Part shown: in pieces, positions 52,878 to 64,000 of the stretch | Layout of the letters: each line of letters begins with the position of its first letter | Numbering within the stretch: position 1 is the stretch's first letter | DNA from: Cacajao melanocephalus | Lineage: Eukaryota; Chordata; Mammalia; Primates; Pitheciidae | Direction of reading: 5' to 3' | NCBI GenBank assembly: GCA_963573385.1 | Contig: CAUYLG010026954.1 | Span: forward strand, 1 to 64,000 | Length of the DNA: 64,000 nucleotides | Notes under the pieces: model-generated | What the model was told of the DNA's origin: nothing | The model's input: the letters and a program-made list of their open reading frames with translations, nothing else | Database searches by the model: none | Made by a program: the position numbers and the translations under genes

Positions 52878-53649
52878 TGAGAAAGGATGACACAGTAAGG
52901 GTGGTAAGGCCTGAGTGACTAAGCTCATAGCTGGGGAGTAGCTCTTTTGGGACAAAGCCAATTCAGGGCAGAATCATATGTGTTGTCTGGATTTATGTCA
53001 CTGAGTTTCATCTTTCCTGATGAGCCTATGTGTCTTTATTAAGAATATAAACTGTAGATCAGATAATAAGCCAGAACCCGTTAACCAAAGTCCTCCCCCT
53101 CCCTCCATTTAACCATATCTTAATGCCATCTGTAAAAAATTATCTCTACTTCCAGCTTTGCCACTCTTTTGGGCTGGAGATAAGGAATGGGCCTCAGTTT
53201 TTATGAGCACCTCATCAACAACGTTGTAAAATTGAATAATTTAAACTTAAATCTCCTGAAACTTTAGGAGTTTTAGGAATTTCTTGTGCCTTGAGAGAAA
53301 TGTCTGAGTCATGGGGCATGTAGCTGCGATTTCTGCCTTTTTTTCTGTAAATAGGAAAGCCATATGGTGCCAGAGATAAGATCACCTCAGATCACTACTC
53401 CTTCTCATGGAGTAATAATTTTCTTGGAATGTAGTGATCTGTAAACAATCAAATTATTGTAACATATGCATTTCTTTCATACAGATGTAATTTTGCTAAA
53501 ATGTCTGTTTATGCCTATATAAGTAAGACTTTAACTTCTCCACATTGGAATACTGGTCCCATTGGTTTGGAGTAGGTACTTCCCAAGTGGTCGTACTCAA
53601 GATTTGTGCTGAAATAAACTCTTTATTTAATCATGTTTTCTGAATCTCA
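52878..53649 (+). repeat. 5' LTR of provirus 2
   Basis: About 770 bp, boundaries approximate (TGAGAAAGG at the start, TCTCA at the end). It contains a TATA-like CTATATAAG at 53,515-53,523 and AATAAA at 53,613-53,618, about 90 bp apart, as expected for an LTR promoter and poly(A) signal. The sequence around the poly(A) signal resembles the provirus 1 LTR. Confidence 0.72.
53515..53523 (+). promoter_or_regulatory. TATA-box-like element of provirus 2 LTR
   Basis: CTATATAAG about 90 bp upstream of the LTR AATAAA. Position fits a retroviral U3 promoter; present activity unknown. Confidence 0.55.
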
Positions 53650-54539
53650 TTATTTAAGGTTTCTAAGGGATCTGAAATGAACCTCCAGTGAACACTGTCA
53701 TTTGCCAATAATTAGGGACTTGGCACCAGCATGAAAGACTTAACGTTGACCTGATCTTGCCAGAATCAATGAGGATCTCTGGTAGATGCCCTCTCAAGTC
53801 CAGACTCATGGTGTGGTTGAGGATTCAGACTTCACATTCCTGAATTAACAAGGTTGGAACTGAAGCTCTACTGCAAGATAGGAGTTTCATTTGTTATTCT
53901 TTAGAGATTCTGCTAATTGAAAATTGTGGTTTTTCACTTTTCTTTGAGGCTTAGGTTTTGATTGGAATTACTCCTTAGAGTTTTTCAATGAGAGTTTTTC
54001 CTCTCATTTGACATTTTGGTCAGGCAAAAAACAGTGTCTCTTTGAAAAGAGGAAGTCAATACCTGTGGCTTAAGAAAAACAGTTGTAATATTTAAAACTG
54101 TCCAGATTTTGAAGCTGAGTCGAACTGACTTTCTTCTTGACTAACCAAAATTATAAAAGGCTCTCTATAAAAATGACGTAAGTCCTGAAGGTATGAGACG
54201 CTCCTCCTCCGTGCCAAAATGAATCTTAGGCTGCTAAGGTCCTACAGGAGTGTTGGAGCTCACCCATGATATGAAATGGTCTCACAGGAAATCTTTTAAG
54301 AACCTTGCTTAATCTGGCAGACACACATAAAGCTGATCACCTCGTGCCTGAAGTACCCAAGTCTCTTGGAATCTCTGAGATGTGTACAAGAGAAGAACTG
54401 ACTCAAGGGTGACACCTTGTGGAGCTTTTCCAACAAGTGGCTCACTGGGTTCCAAATAACACCCACTAGGTCTTTTTGGTCATTCAAAAGGAGAGGAAAA
54501 TCTAAATTATGGTCACTCACATTTCTAAAACGGACTCTT

Positions 54540-55840
54540 CCTCCTTAAGGAGAGAGCCACCATTAGAAACACCAGCTGGATTTATGTTTAATCCTAACAG
54601 GGCATTTTCATGCAAATATTTAGGAAAATGGTGTCACTTAACTTATAATGACCCCAATTTACGATGGCCAAAATGAAGTGCCTTTGTAATACTTAAACTA
54701 GTTAATCTGCATTCTCAATTAGAAAAAGTCAGTTCTAAAATAAAACCAAATATATGGGAAAGCTGTTTTCAGGGGTTCTAAGAAGCTTCTAAGAGCTTCT
54801 GATAAAGTTATTTGTTTGCCAAAGGGAAACAAATGGTTATCTGTCAAGTTTGAATTGAAACAACAAAACACTGCTGAAATGATCCTCCCTCCTTCAGCTC
54901 CTGTCCTGTTTTGTCAGAACTTCCTTGTCTGGACTGGCCTCCCTCTAACCCTCCTCCTTGTTCCGGCTCCATTTTGGAAATATCCTATTTGTTGGAGGAG
55001 AACCTGCCTTGATTTCTCAAACATGGTCAAAAGTAAAACTTAAAGGTATAAGGAAAGAATTCCTGGGCCCTCTTTGGGGTACTATTGGATTTGCTAAAAA
55101 ATTTAAATTAAGTATTTAAACTTATGACTTCAGATTCTATGGCTTGCATCAATTGGTTCACATGTTCACATCAGAAAGTAAAGCCAAAGTTTGGATGGCA
55201 AAGGCAAATTGGAGAAATTCTCTAGAAACCTTCCATAAATCTTCTAAAGAAGATCATGCAGAGGCCCACAATACTGCCAAAGGTTTACTAAACACTATCC
55301 CCTTAGTTTTTCGAAGAGTACTTTAGTAGAATAAAATACAACAATGCTGACAAAATCTTGAAAACTATAAAGGATTTGAGAAAAATCTTAAACAATATCC
55401 AAACATATCAGAAGTAAGTTATGTTGACTACCAAAGTGATACTCTCCTTAACTTGAACTTTATACGTTGGAGATTTGATGAGTAACTGGCAATTATAATA
55501 AAGAGGCAATGCCCCAATTAGGCTACCTCTCAAACTCATGATCTAGTTAATTTGGCTGATCAAACATTCCACACCCTAACCAAGGTGAAAAAGCAGAGGG
55601 AAGTTAAAAAGAAAGGAAAAGAAATAAGATCAGGAGATAACAACTAAAACAATTGTCCAACCAATTTATAGCCCATAAACTGACTAATACATTTCAAAAC
55701 TGACCTAATCTCCTGCTTCGCAATTACTACAAAAAGCCTGAGCATTTCAAAAGGGACTGTAGACTGTAGAAAATTAAAATGGAAAAGATAGCAACAGGCC
55801 AAAGAAAAATAAGAATGGGTATGCTCTGAGGAAATCAAAG
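54540..55840 (+). pseudogene. gag remnant of provirus 2
   Basis: The start (54,550-54,790) aligns with the gag start of provirus 1. A proline-rich middle (about 54,880-54,990) and a capsid-like part (55,100-55,560) follow. A nucleocapsid zinc knuckle lies at about 55,719-55,760. Its His (codon at 55,742-55,744 region) and last Cys (55,758-55,760) are kept, but the first two Cys codons read Arg and Tyr. The frame 55,144-55,326 is a surviving capsid-region piece. Broken by stops and frameshifts; no protein. Confidence 0.72.
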
Positions 55841-55844
55841 AGAG

Positions 55845-56200
55845 CTTCTCATTTTTCCTCACCAACACTTTAGGGGAAATTAAAATTAATTTAAATGGAG
55901 AACAAACACAGGCTCTTATTGACACTGGAGCTACGTTATCAGTGATAAATTCCACATTATTACAGGGTCCCACTTGCCAGAGTAAAAAGAAAAGGCAAAT
56001 GGTGGGTATAACAGATAGTTCTATATCAGTATATGACTCTCAACCAGCAGTTTTCAGTTAGGTCTCCTACAGAAAATGCATGCTTTCGTCTTGGTTCCCT
56101 CAGCTCCATTCATCTGATGGTGGGAGACTTTTTAGAATTATATAATACCTATATCTCTTTCTCTCAAAAAGTGGAAATGCATTTAGAATTAGAGATAAAA
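55845..56200 (+). pseudogene. Protease (pro) remnant of provirus 2
   Basis: Aspartic protease relic. The catalytic Asp-Thr-Gly-Ala is intact at 55,921-55,932, in a readable stretch from about 55,845 to 56,058 before a stop. The same site is destroyed in provirus 1. A later Gly-rich flap-to-C-terminal part is frameshifted (56,060-56,200). It cannot make a complete enzyme. Confidence 0.75.
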
Positions 56201-56289
56201 TAGAATTATTAGGTCCAAATTTTTTTCAAAATATTACACTTTTAATTTACAAATTGCAATTCATATTGTCATGGAGAAAAACAAATTAT

Positions 56290-56970
56290 TGAGTAATGAA
56301 GAATTACAAGAGCTATGAAAAATAGTACCAAATACATTGTGGTCAAAGTCTCCCACCAATATTGGAAAAATAATTTTGGCTGCCCCAATTAAAATTCAAA
56401 TCCATCCATCAAAACTTCTTTTAAACCTTAAACCAATACCTTCTAAGATCAGAGGACATGTAAGGGGTAAGTCCTATCATTTGGGATTATGTAGAAAGGC
56501 TTAATTATAAGAAACACTCCAATTATCCCCATGAGGAAACCAAACTGTAGAGGGCAGAGATTTGTACAGGATCTGAGAGCAATTAATAACACAGTTATTT
56601 CTTGACATCCAATTAATAATAGTCATTTCTTGTCATCCTATATGCTGTTGACTGTTGAGTGCCATTCCAACTGAAGGTGACTTATTTACTGTCATGGAGC
56701 TATGTAGTACATTCTTTAGCATTTCTTGGATAAATATAGTTAACATCTCTTTGCCTTCGCTTGGGAGAAGACAGATAATACACATGGACAGTTATGCCTT
56801 AGGGATATACTTAGAGGCCAACTTGTTTTTCACAAATGTTAAAAGCAGACCTCTCAGACATCAGCTTTCCTAAGAAATCCGCATTGACGGAGTATATAGA
56901 CAGTTTACTTCTCTGCTTGGAAGATAAGCAAGCCCCCATAGAAGCTGAATTGTATTACAATTAGTGTCAA
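56290..56970 (+). pseudogene. Reverse transcriptase remnant (pol) of provirus 2
   Basis: The N-terminal RT region is recognisable at 56,370-56,480, the strand with an Arg-Phe-Val-Gln-Asp-type block near 56,555-56,590, and the pre-active-site block at 56,655-56,800. The active site is at 56,893-56,904, reading Tyr-Ile-Asp-Ser where the family has Tyr-Val-Asp-Asp, so the second catalytic Asp is lost. The element ends about 70-130 bp later. The frame 56,655-56,873 is a surviving piece. Confidence 0.8.
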
Positions 56971-57034
56971 AGAGATATAAGATCTCAAAAGAAAATCTTC
57001 TGTCAAAAACAAGCAAGATATTTGGATCCCCTAA

Positions 57035-57208
57035 TGTAGCTGGGATTACAGGCATGCATCACTACACCCAACTAAATTCTGTATTATTAGTAGAGACGGG
57101 GTTTCTCCATGCTGGTCAAGCTGGTCTCGAACTCCTGACCTCAGGTGATCCACCTGCCTCAGCCTCCCAAAGTGCTGGGATTACAGGTGTGAACCACTGT
57201 GCCTGGCC
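57035..57208 (-). repeat. Alu fragment, antisense, lacking its 3' part
   Basis: Begins at GTAGCTGGGATTACAGG (middle of the right monomer read backwards) and runs to the Alu 5' end at 57,208. The T-run and about 120 bp of the 3' monomer are missing at the side joined to provirus 2. The 123-codon frame 56,964-57,335 crosses this junction. Confidence 0.93.
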
Positions 57209-57365
57209 TATATTATTCTTTATTTTCTTTATGGACAGTGGGCTTTTCAGATATTTTACCTCCGTTGCAGTTTGGCTAATTTACATTTTTCCCAAAATGA
57301 TTCATCTTGTCTGGGTTTACAAATTACTTACATAGATATGTGCAACATGGTCTGTGTTTCTTCGT
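57209..57365. other. Short unassigned AT-rich stretch
   Basis: No feature recognised; may be part of the old L1 that follows. Confidence 0.4.
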
Positions 57366-57599
57366 TTGTTTATTTGATAATTATTTCTCATGTTTTGTAA
57401 ATTTATACTATCTATCTTTTGTGAATTAGTCTTACTAGTCACTTTTTTATTATATCATTTTTTCAGAAGCAGCTTTTTACTAAAGTTTTGACTCCATATT
57501 TTCTAACTTATTAATCTCCACTTTTATTTCAATTACTCCTTGCCTTCTCATTTCTTTTAATTTTCCTTATTGGTATTTGTTACATCTTAAATATTTTAT

Positions 57600-57860
57600 T
57601 TATTTTTTATTTATAATAATTATAATTATTTCATTGATACACAATAGATGTACACTTTTCAGGTATACATGTTATAATTCCATACATTCTTATAGTGTAT
57701 AAAGATCAAATTAGGTTAATTGGAATATCCATCACCTTAAATGTTTATCTTCTCTTTATGCTATGAACATTCAAATTGTCCCCATAAAGCTATTTCAAAA
57801 TATACACTGAATTATGGTTACAGATAGTCATCCTACTGATTTATTGAACACCAGGTCTAA
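57600..57860 (-). mobile_element. L1 3' UTR piece, antisense, nested
   Basis: The CACAATAGATGTACACTTTT, then GGTATACATGTTATAATTCC and TTGGAATATCCATCACCTTA wording resembles the common primate/old L1 3' UTR. It lies between two halves of an older antisense ORF2. Confidence 0.65.
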
Positions 57861-57861
57861 C

Positions 57862-57990
57862 TATATATAGATATATAGATATGGATATAGATATATAGAT
57901 AGATCTCACCTAATTATACATCTATCTATATTATATATATGTATATATATGTATATATATAAACTATATATAGATATAAAGATAGGTCTC
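57862..57990. repeat. (TATAGA/TATA)n compound microsatellite
   Basis: TATAGATA-type units, then (TA)n and TATG units, then an inverted-looking second TATAGATA part containing a repeated CTCACCTA block (57,906 and 57,989). Likely unstable. Confidence 0.92.
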
Positions 57991-58235
57991 ACCTATCTAA
58001 GTATATACTCGTATATTTTTTAAAACTTTTAAATTACATGTTGGGTTTTGTCATTTTAAAGGTTTATATTGATATAATTATTTTAATTATGTGAATTTTT
58101 CTCTGAGCACTTCCTTAGCTGTGTGCCAAAAAATTTTTACATGTTTACTTTCTGTTATTATTTACTAGAAATTTTGCAACTGCATTTTGCATTTCACTTT
58201 TGATCCAAGATATATTTAAAATTCAAATTTCCATG

Positions 58236-58985
58236 TGGCACAGTATTTTCTTTTTTTAAATTTTGTTTTACGTTCAGGGGTACATATGCAGATTTGTAAT
58301 GTAGGTAAATTGCATGTCATGAGGAATCGGTGTACAGATTATTCTGTCACCCAGGTAATAAGCATAGTACCTCGTAGGTACCTTGTTGATCCTCTCCCCC
58401 CTCCCACCCTCTACCCTTAGGAGAGCTCCAGTGTCTGTTGTTCCCTTCTTTGTGTCCATGTACACTCAGTGTTTAGCTCCCACTTATAAGTTAGTACATG
58501 CAGTATTTGTTCCTGCCTTAGTTCACTTAGGATTATGTCCTCCAGCTCCAATCATGTTACTGCAGAGGAGGTGATCTCATTCCTTTGTATGGCTGTGTAG
58601 TACTCCATGGTTTATTTGAACAACACTTTCTTTATTCAGTCTGTCACTAATGGGCATTTAGGTTGATTTCATGACTTTACTATTGTAAACAATGCTGCAA
58701 TGAACATATGTGTGCATGTGTCTTTATACTACAATAATTTATATTCCTTTAGGTATATATCCAATAATGGGATTGCTGGGTCAAATGTCACTTCTGTTTT
58801 AAGATCTTTGTAAAATCGCTACTCTGCTTTCCACAGTGGCTGAACTAATTTGCATTCCCAGCAGCAATGTATAAACATTTCCTTTCCTTTGCAACCACGC
58901 CAAATTCTGTTATTTTTTTACTTTTATAATAATAGCCATTCAGACTGGTTTAAGATGATATTTCATCTACACGATTTTTATTGTT
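58236..58985 (-). mobile_element. 5'-truncated primate L1 3' end, antisense
   Basis: A T-rich start (the reverse complement of the A tail), then the 3' UTR with the CAGGGGTACATATGCAGA block, then ORF2 C-terminal antisense to about 58,985. Closer to primate L1 consensus than the fragment it interrupts. The frames at 58,235-58,574 are L1 3' UTR. Confidence 0.92.
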
Positions 58986-59722
<737 letters not shown>

Positions 59723-60639
59723 ATAGGTATTTTTATCTATTGGAAAACTGCCTTTCCCTGGCACTGGGTGTGACCAGCTATTATTTTAGAGAGGCAGTGT
59801 AACAACTGTCTGACCATCATCTGATGATTGCCAGACTTTCCCGGTTGGATGTGGAGGTAACCCTCTCCTGGCCTTCTCATGCCTGACTAGCTACCTACTA
59901 TAACAAAAGGGATCCCTTCTACACCAGGTGCTCTGCAAAGTACTTGTACTGATGTGGCTCATGACTGCCATCTAGAAAATGACACATTTATTATCCCTTT
60001 GTCTTTGTTTCTCTTTCTGTCTTCAACAAGGTGTTTGCTGAAGTACTTTTAGATATGCGTAATGTAGATTTATTTGGAGACTTTTAAAAGTTCTCTAAAG
60101 TTCACAGATTTCCCTAGGATCATCAATGCAACCTCATTTTCCAGGATTCAGAAAGCCTTTGCTGATATAGTTACTTTATGTATCTCCCTATAAAACATTT
60201 CTACTTTTGCTATAAACTATCTTGTGAGGACATTGGTGTGGACTACATAGGTATTAAGCAAATATGTACAGATTTTCTAAGTGAAAAATAGGAACATTGA
60301 AGCATTGGTGACATCTGTAATTCTCTGTAATCAAGATAAAAGTAAATCATTAACTACTATGATATTGTTTTGCTGTCAGAATTTTGTAAAGTAGTATCCA
60401 GGTGTTATGCTGAAAAATACACCTTCCCACATTCTGGAGCCCTAAGTATTATTTGTTAAATCAACCTAGCTGAAACAAGCTATTTGATGAAAGATGGAAA
60501 GATAAGTAAACATCAAAGATATTTCAAAGTGCAGGAAATTGTAGCTCCATTATACTACTATAATTTTAAAAATCCACAAGAGAAAATAAAAAAAAAATCA
60601 GTATAATCATAAGTTATAACTGGTAGAATTTCTAGAATT
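59723..60639. other. Single-copy DNA
   Basis: No gene or repeat recognised. Confidence 0.5.
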
Positions 60640-60810
60640 GTTGTTATTAAACTCTTGTGCTTCTAAGAATCACCTGGGAAGCTTAGGTAGCTCCCCAGGT
60701 GCTGTATCAAAGATTCTGCATTCGGAAGTTTAATTGTCTGCATTTTAACAGTACCTTCCAATGACTCTCTGAATGGTAGTTAACTGGATGTACTTTGAGA
60801 GCACTGCCCC
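60640..60810. repeat. MER5A-like (hAT-Charlie) DNA transposon relic
   Basis: The AAGAATCACCTGGGAAGCTT block, AAAGATTCTGCATTCGG, a TCTGCATTTTAACAGTACC block and a terminal TTTGAGAGCACTG follow the order of MER5A-type elements. Family by memory. Confidence 0.6.
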
Positions 60811-61655
60811 CACATATTTCATAGAAATGCTAAGGTTAACAGTCTGGGTTGTGTGATTTCTGGGCTCCTTAGCTCAAATGGCAAATTAAGGCCTTTCTTT
60901 TTCAACCCTAGTGACACTTAGAATCTTTCAAAAGCATTGGCCACTGCCAATAAATGCATTTTAATGGCATGCTGTGCTTATTTAACTACACACTCACCAC
61001 AGACTGCGAGCCCCTAGGTCTCAGTGCTGCTGAAAAATTCACCACTCCAGTCTTTGTTGGCTTAATTGTCTTGGTCCCTGAATAATATCTCCATACATGT
61101 AATATGCACACTATACGAGGTCTGTCACTTTAGTTAGCGTAGGTATTCTAATAGGGTGAAAACTAAGCCTTGAAAAGCAAAGGAAAAATAGGAAAACGTT
61201 CAGGAACTTAAAAAATATGCAGATTTAGAATCGAGAATCTAGTTATAGTTCAGTAAATTGATCTATGTATGGATCAATGAGATAGAAGAGAAATATGTAT
61301 ATACATATAGATGCAAAAATAGATACAGATATACACATAAGTATTTGCATGTTTCTTTACCTTTTAGAAATAATAGTTACATATTTAGTTTACCTTAGCT
61401 TTACAATATCACATGTTTCTTCTATAGATAATATTTTGTAACTTCACTTGTTTTGTATTTTTCCTTCTAGATGGATACCTAAAACAGGGATGAAATCTTA
61501 TTCAGATTTGTAACCATAGAGTTGTACCAGAGACTATCCTCTATTTCTTTTTCGTAAAGACTATGTATAAAGACATTTTGTGTGCCTTTTAATATCTGAA
61601 AATATTTTGATTTTACCTTCACTCACTTAAGTGATTAGTCTTTGGAAAATGGCAG
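60811..61655. other. Single-copy DNA
   Basis: No gene. Short TATA-rich run near 61,295-61,345. Confidence 0.5.
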
Positions 61656-61659
61656 ACAT

Positions 61660-61790
61660 TTTTTTAACAACTGCAATTTCACACAGAAGTTGAAGCGCAG
61701 ATGTTAATGCAGTTGCCCAATGCCACTCAAGTGGAATGCAGTGGATTTTAGAGACCCAACTGAAATCTAGTCTTTGGACTAATTATTCAT
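61660..61790 (+). repeat. MIR relic, sense
   Basis: CACAGAAGTTGAAGCGCAGA then GCAGTTGCCCAATGCCACTC follow the MIR core order. Confidence 0.6.
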
Positions 61791-62395
61791 GAAACATTCG
61801 GTCTTCTACTCAACTTAGAATTGTTGAATATCTATTATTCTGGAGGTTCTAGTAGAGCTTACAAAGATGAACAGAGTTATTGGTAAGACACTGCAGAGAA
61901 TTTCATGGCATGATAATGGAGACAAAATGTTTTTCCCTTAGTATCTTTCATTTATCCTATCCTACAACCAAAAGCAAACAACCAGGTTGTTCGCTTTCCA
62001 AGTCCCACACTTTACTGAGCTTAATAACGTGCACTCTAATATTTTCTCTCAACTTAGTTCTTGTTAAAATCTATGCTTGGCTTTTGACTCTCCCTACCTC
62101 CTGTTATGTGAAACTTCTCTTGACGGCATCTTCTCTAAACTGGAAACTTTCTCTTCCTTTACTGTATCCCAAAACATTATTTCTACCTCTCGTATCACCC
62201 ATCAGTTTTTAGTGTTGTGACATTTATCAATTTACTTGCATGTGGCCTCACTATATAGACAAAACCCTTAAGAATTTAGCCATGTCTGTCCACTGTCTCT
62301 TCAACCAAGCTTAGCAAACACCTTCTCTTATACATTCACTTTCCAGTACCATTAATCCAGTAATGCTTCACACGCTCTCATTTCTCACTCTGTTA
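61791..62395. other. Single-copy DNA
   Basis: The 110-codon frame 61,880-62,212 is unrecognised and of chance length. Confidence 0.45.
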
Positions 62396-62399
62396 AAAT

Positions 62400-62645
62400 G
62401 ACAGTTTCCCAGTGAGGCCTCTGCTGACAAGTCAGTCTAAAAGAGTTGTCACTAAATTATTTATTCCCATATACTGCTAGTTTTCTCTAAACCCATGATA
62501 TAATGTTATTTGCCTTCTGTAATATACAGTAGACTTTATATTCCTTAAGGGTAAGATCCTAGTTTATTTCATCACTTTATCTGTTGTGATGCTAACAGAA
62601 TTTGACAATTAGAAAGTAATTGAAAAATATTTATAAATAAATAAA
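62400..62645 (+). repeat. L2 (LINE-2) 3' end, sense
   Basis: CAGTGAGGCCTCTGCTGACA, an AT-rich middle with TTATTTATTCCCATA, then GACTTTATATTCCTTAAGGG and an AATATTTATAAATAAATAAA end, in L2 order. Confidence 0.75.
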
Positions 62646-62976
62646 TCATTATTAATATATGTGAAAAACTTAGAGTAATGATATAAAAAAACCAAGTCCT
62701 AATAATGACTCAAAAGTGTTAAATAAAGTCAACCATGGTTACAGTTGAATTTATATTGGCTAAACATTATTTCTGTCTTGTTCTTTGTTATTGAGTACGG
62801 GTTGAACACCTGCTGATTTCCACCTGGCAAAGCTTTCTTGATGATTGAAGAGATTTCTTTATGTAATTAAATGATTGCTTAAGTTTTTCTATTCAGAGAT
62901 AGAGGCACTGGGCATGGCAAATACAAGTTGGAGTTTGTAATAACACAAAAACTATAATCACAAAGGATTCATGTAT
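62646..62976. other. Single-copy DNA
   Basis: No feature recognised. Confidence 0.5.
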
Positions 62977-63295
<319 letters not shown>

Positions 63296-64000
63296 GGTTT
63301 TTAACAAGTAAATCTAGTATCTACTAAGATATTCATGGAAAGCAGCACCAGAAATAATAATAGTTCTCATAAATAATAAAAGTAAATATTCCTCAACAAA
63401 TATGTATTGAACACGTGTTATGTGCAATGATATTAATATGTTATAATCATATCATCTAAGTGTTCAGTAGTCCCCAACCTTCACATGTGGACCTAAACCC
63501 AGTGAAGTTAACTGACTTGGCAGTATTCTCAGAGCTACTTAATGGCTACAAATATGGTCGTAGTGAAATTTCCAAATTAACTATTTAGCTTGCTCTTAAA
63601 TCAATCAGCAAGCATTTCCTAGTATTCATTGTAGTAATGCTATGGAGAAGTTCTGGTAGGTGGCTATTAAGAAAACCTGAAGTCAGTAAGTGAACCGCTG
63701 AGCCCTCCGGGGATCTCTGGAGTAGAATTTGTTTTTATGTGTTAGGAAATATTACCAGTGATACTGCTACGGCATCATAAGGTAGTCCTATCAGCAGATA
63801 ACTTAGGTCCTGGATTCATCAGATCCTGTCAATTTTGCTTTTCTTGCATGTGCTCACCTGCTTGAAGCATTGTCCCCTACACTGACTCTAACAAAAATGC
63901 ATAGCTTGATGGATGAGCATGTCAAGATGAGCTAGTATTCCCTCAACAGCTGAGTGCATTTGCTGAGCTACCTATCTCAGTTTGGGTTTTCACAGAAGCT
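63296..64000. other. Single-copy DNA with possible MIR relic
   Basis: 63,390-63,560 (GTATTGAACACGTGTTATGT, then TTAACTGACTTGGCAGTA) is MIR-like at high divergence. Nothing else recognised to the window edge. Confidence 0.45.

Larger units (their letters stand above)
52878..56970 (+). mobile_element. Class I endogenous retrovirus, 3'-truncated (provirus 2)
   Basis: Plus-strand provirus: 5' LTR, leader, gag, pro and the first part of pol, ending near 56,970-57,035 where an Alu fragment begins. No RNase H, integrase, env or 3' LTR follows. Leader/gag, protease and RT sequences align with provirus 1, so both belong to related class I lineages, but this copy is less decayed in pro. All genes carry stops or frameshifts. 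Confidence 0.85.
57366..58230 (-). mobile_element. Old L1 ORF2 fragment, antisense, interrupted
   Basis: Antisense ORF2 wording at about 57,460-57,600 (AGAAGCAGCTTTTTACTAAAG region) and again at 57,995-58,230 (the CTGAGCACTTCCTTAGCTG block) in the order expected for one minus-strand L1. The middle is occupied by other L1 sequence and a TATAGA microsatellite. Confidence 0.7.

Noticed and set aside
53690..53740. Primer-binding site for provirus 2
   Set aside because: A TGGCACC block near 53,720 is suggestive, but it lies well past the likely LTR end and I could not match it to a tRNA 3' end with confidence.

Overview
The window reads as primate, almost certainly human, intergenic or deep-intronic DNA. 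It is AT-rich and dense in Alu SINEs of several ages (two have AluY-type diagnostic positions). It also holds primate-type and older L1 fragments, MIR and L2 relics, MaLR-type LTRs, a MER2-like DNA transposon and two class I (gammaretrovirus-like) endogenous retroviruses. I found no supportable host protein-coding gene, tRNA, rRNA, small RNA gene or CRISPR array. The long open frames are repeat-derived (Alu, L1, ERV), low-complexity, or of a length expected by chance.

Layout. 1-2 kb: two antisense Alus around single-copy DNA. 2.05-10.6 kb: a complete but heavily mutated provirus (LTR, gag, pro, pol, env, LTR) on the plus strand. 11-19 kb: Alus, a 23-bp perfect inverted repeat beside an Alu fragment, a 3' L1 fragment (12.9-15.2 kb) and an older L1 (17.1-18.9 kb) split by an AluY with a perfect target duplication. 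19-30 kb: AT-rich single-copy DNA with microsatellites, an MST/THE1-type LTR, an MLT1-like LTR, a purine-rich tract and an LTR-like segment. 30-39 kb: Alus, MIR, L2, an MLT1-type LTR and a MER2-like element with TA duplications. 39-46 kb: mostly unique DNA with MIR and L2 relics. 46.4-47.35 kb: an unusual L1-derived insert in which 5' UTR joins directly to 3' UTR with both ORFs missing, bounded by a target-site duplication. 48-52 kb: an Alu, a 66-bp micro-retroposon with its own poly(A) signal, tail and target duplication, and an L1 3' fragment split by an Alu. 52.9-57 kb: a second, related provirus that ends inside pol at a truncated Alu. 57-59 kb: nested antisense L1s. 59-64 kb: two Alus plus unique DNA with MER5A-like, MIR and L2 relics.

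No gene set works together here. The content is a record of retrotransposition, proviral decay and local rearrangement. The observations most worth checking are the ORF-less L1 insert (46,390-47,349), the 66-bp retroposed transcript end (49,871-49,936), the 23-bp hairpin beside the Alu scrap (12,231-12,289), and the homology between the two proviruses. Repeat family names come from remembered consensus features and were not checked with a repeat library.
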